A stretch of DNA of 64,000 nt. It comes from Aureimonas sp. SA4125 (GTDB lineage: Bacteria > Pseudomonadota > Alphaproteobacteria > Rhizobiales > Rhizobiaceae). The notes below the pieces were generated by a model. That model saw nothing but the letters and a program-made list of their open reading frames with translations, made no database searches and was not told the origin of the DNA. Below, piece after piece: positions 63,077 through 64,000 of this stretch. The position numbers and the translations under genes are program-made. The stretch's first letter is position 1. Every line of letters begins with the position of its first letter. The stretch covers positions 2,046,001 through 2,110,000 of the forward strand of contig NZ_AP025032.1 of assembly GCF_019973775.1 (NCBI RefSeq). Direction: 5' to 3'.

Positions 63077-64000
63077 ATGAGACGCGCAGTCGCAGTTAGT
63101 CTGGCCGCCCTCGCGGCGGGTTTGATGGGCAGCATGGCTCCGGCCCGTGCCGACTTCTGGTCGGACGCCGGTGCCAAGTTCCAGGGCGTCACCCTGCATG
63201 GCGTGACCGAAAGCACGCCGCCGTCCAACTACATCAAGGACGTGCTCGCCCCTGAATTCGAAAAGAAGACCGGCATCAAGGTCGAGATCGAGACGACATC
63301 CTGGGACCAGATGTACGACAAGGCGATCAAGGACATGGAGGCCAAGACCGGCATCTATGACATGGTCTACATCGAGCAGGACATCATCTACGCCTACCTC
63401 TCGCGCAACTTCCTCGTCGATGTCACCAAGACGCTCAAGGACGACCCTTCGCTGAAGGCGCCGGATTTCGATGAATCGCACTTCACCACCTTCGCCAACT
63501 ACTTCAAGGATGACAACGGCAACCTCTTCGGTGTGCCGATGGAAGCCTTCATCAAGATCTATCTTTACCGGACCGACCTGTTCAACGATCCGGCGGTGAA
63601 GGAGGCCTTCAAGACGGAGACCGGCAAGGACCTCGCGCCGGCCAAGACGCACGAGGACTACACGCAGATCGCGGAATTCTTCACCAAATGGGGCAAGGAC
63701 AAAGGTGAGCAGCTCTGGGGCACGACGGCCCAGGCGCATACCGGCCATCCCGCTTCCTGGTACGAGTTCTTCGAGTCCGTCGCCCCCACGTTCGGGGTCT
63801 ACAACTGGGGAATCGACACCTCGAAGAACTATGCCGCTTCGGTCGCCAACGGCGGCTCCATGAACAGCGACAAGTCGAAGGCGGCGCTGAAGTACTGGCT
63901 GCATCTGCGTGATATCGCGCCGCCGGAATCGGCCGCCAGCACCTGGACCGAGGTCGCAACGACCTTCGCCGCCGGACGCGCGGCGCAGGGCCTCGTCTAT
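63077..64000 (+). CDS. Sugar ABC transporter substrate-binding protein (3' truncated by window edge)
   Basis: Family 1 periplasmic sugar/polyol receptor; 308 codons are visible and the frame is open at the last base. ATG 63077 has GGGAGGAATAAGC upstream. The signal peptide is [20 protein letters not shown] up to PARA. The mature part ([47 protein letters not shown]) is like polyol/hexitol receptors of rhizobia. [15 protein letters not shown] and [16 protein letters not shown] are typical. The matching permease and ATPase genes should lie just beyond the window. Confidence 0.92.
   Translation, partial: MRRAVAVSLAALAAGLMGSMAPARADFWSDAGAKFQGVTLHGVTESTPPSNYIKDVLAPEFEKKTGIKVEIETTSWDQMYDKAIKDMEAKTGIYDMVYIEQDIIYAYLSRNFLVDVTKTLKDDPSLKAPDFDESHFTTFANYFKDDNGNLFGVPMEAFIKIYLYRTDLFNDPAVKEAFKTETGKDLAPAKTHEDYTQIAEFFTKWGKDKGEQLWGTTAQAHTGHPASWYEFFESVAPTFGVYNWGIDTSKNYAASVANGGSMNSDKSKAALKYWLHLRDIAPPESAASTWTEVATTFAAGRAAQGLVY

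Overview
This is a GC-rich alphaproteobacterial chromosome segment. The conserved order tig, clpP, clpX, lon, hupB at the left end, together with many ABC importers, rhizobial-type polyol genes and a plant-type LuxR solo, points to Hyphomicrobiales (Rhizobiales). A plant- or surface-associated member such as an Aurantimonas/Aureimonas relative is my guess; nothing here fixes the genus. There are no tRNA or rRNA genes, no CRISPR array and no intact mobile element.

Layout. (1) 1-9132: protein quality control: trigger factor (5' end cut off), a MscS-type channel, ClpP, ClpX, Lon and HU. (2) 9133-15097: a hairpin-rich gap, a DHA2 drug exporter, a small basic protein, an ornithine cyclodeaminase relative, an MFS transporter and L-threonine aldolase. 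(3) 15348-22579: a peptide system. A LuxR solo is divergent from a proline iminopeptidase, followed by a complete Dpp-type ABC importer whose genes overlap by 4 nt; a lux-box-like dyad lies between regulator and peptidase. The LuxR ligand pocket carries the Tyr-to-Trp change typical of plant-responsive LuxR solos. (4) 22775-36551: a composite uptake/catabolic locus around a GntR regulator. One arm has a TIGR04076 protein, an aldo/keto reductase, a small NTF2-like protein and a Liv-type binding protein. The other has LivGFHM, an unusual aldo/keto reductase-RidA fusion, a polyamine-type ABC importer and a cysteine hydrolase. The substrate is unknown. (5) 36714-42847: a methyltransferase, two overlapping glycoside hydrolase genes (GH106-like and GH63/MGH-like) and a small unknown protein. 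(6) 43463-54925: glutaryl-CoA dehydrogenase and a guanidine nitrogen-assimilation operon: binding protein, permease, ATPase, two DUF1989 proteins (carboxyguanidine deiminase subunits), a biotin carboxylase and allophanate hydrolase. Two separate guanidine-I (ykkC) riboswitches precede the binding protein and the permease. (7) 55203-56258: a stand-alone ATP-dependent DNA ligase. (8) 56615-64000: a polyol/ketose cluster: three short-chain dehydrogenases (one ribitol 2-dehydrogenase-like), a PfkB kinase, a ROK regulator, a D-tagatose 3-epimerase-type isomerase and a sugar-binding protein cut by the window end. Three intergenic sites share the motif TTGW-N8-GCAACA, which suggests one regulon.

Overall the accessory part is a run of import-and-degrade modules for nitrogenous and plant-derived compounds (peptides, guanidine, glycosides, polyols). 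The best candidates for new biology are the dual-riboswitch guanidine operon, the LuxR solo/peptidase/peptide-importer module and the AKR-RidA locus with two importers.
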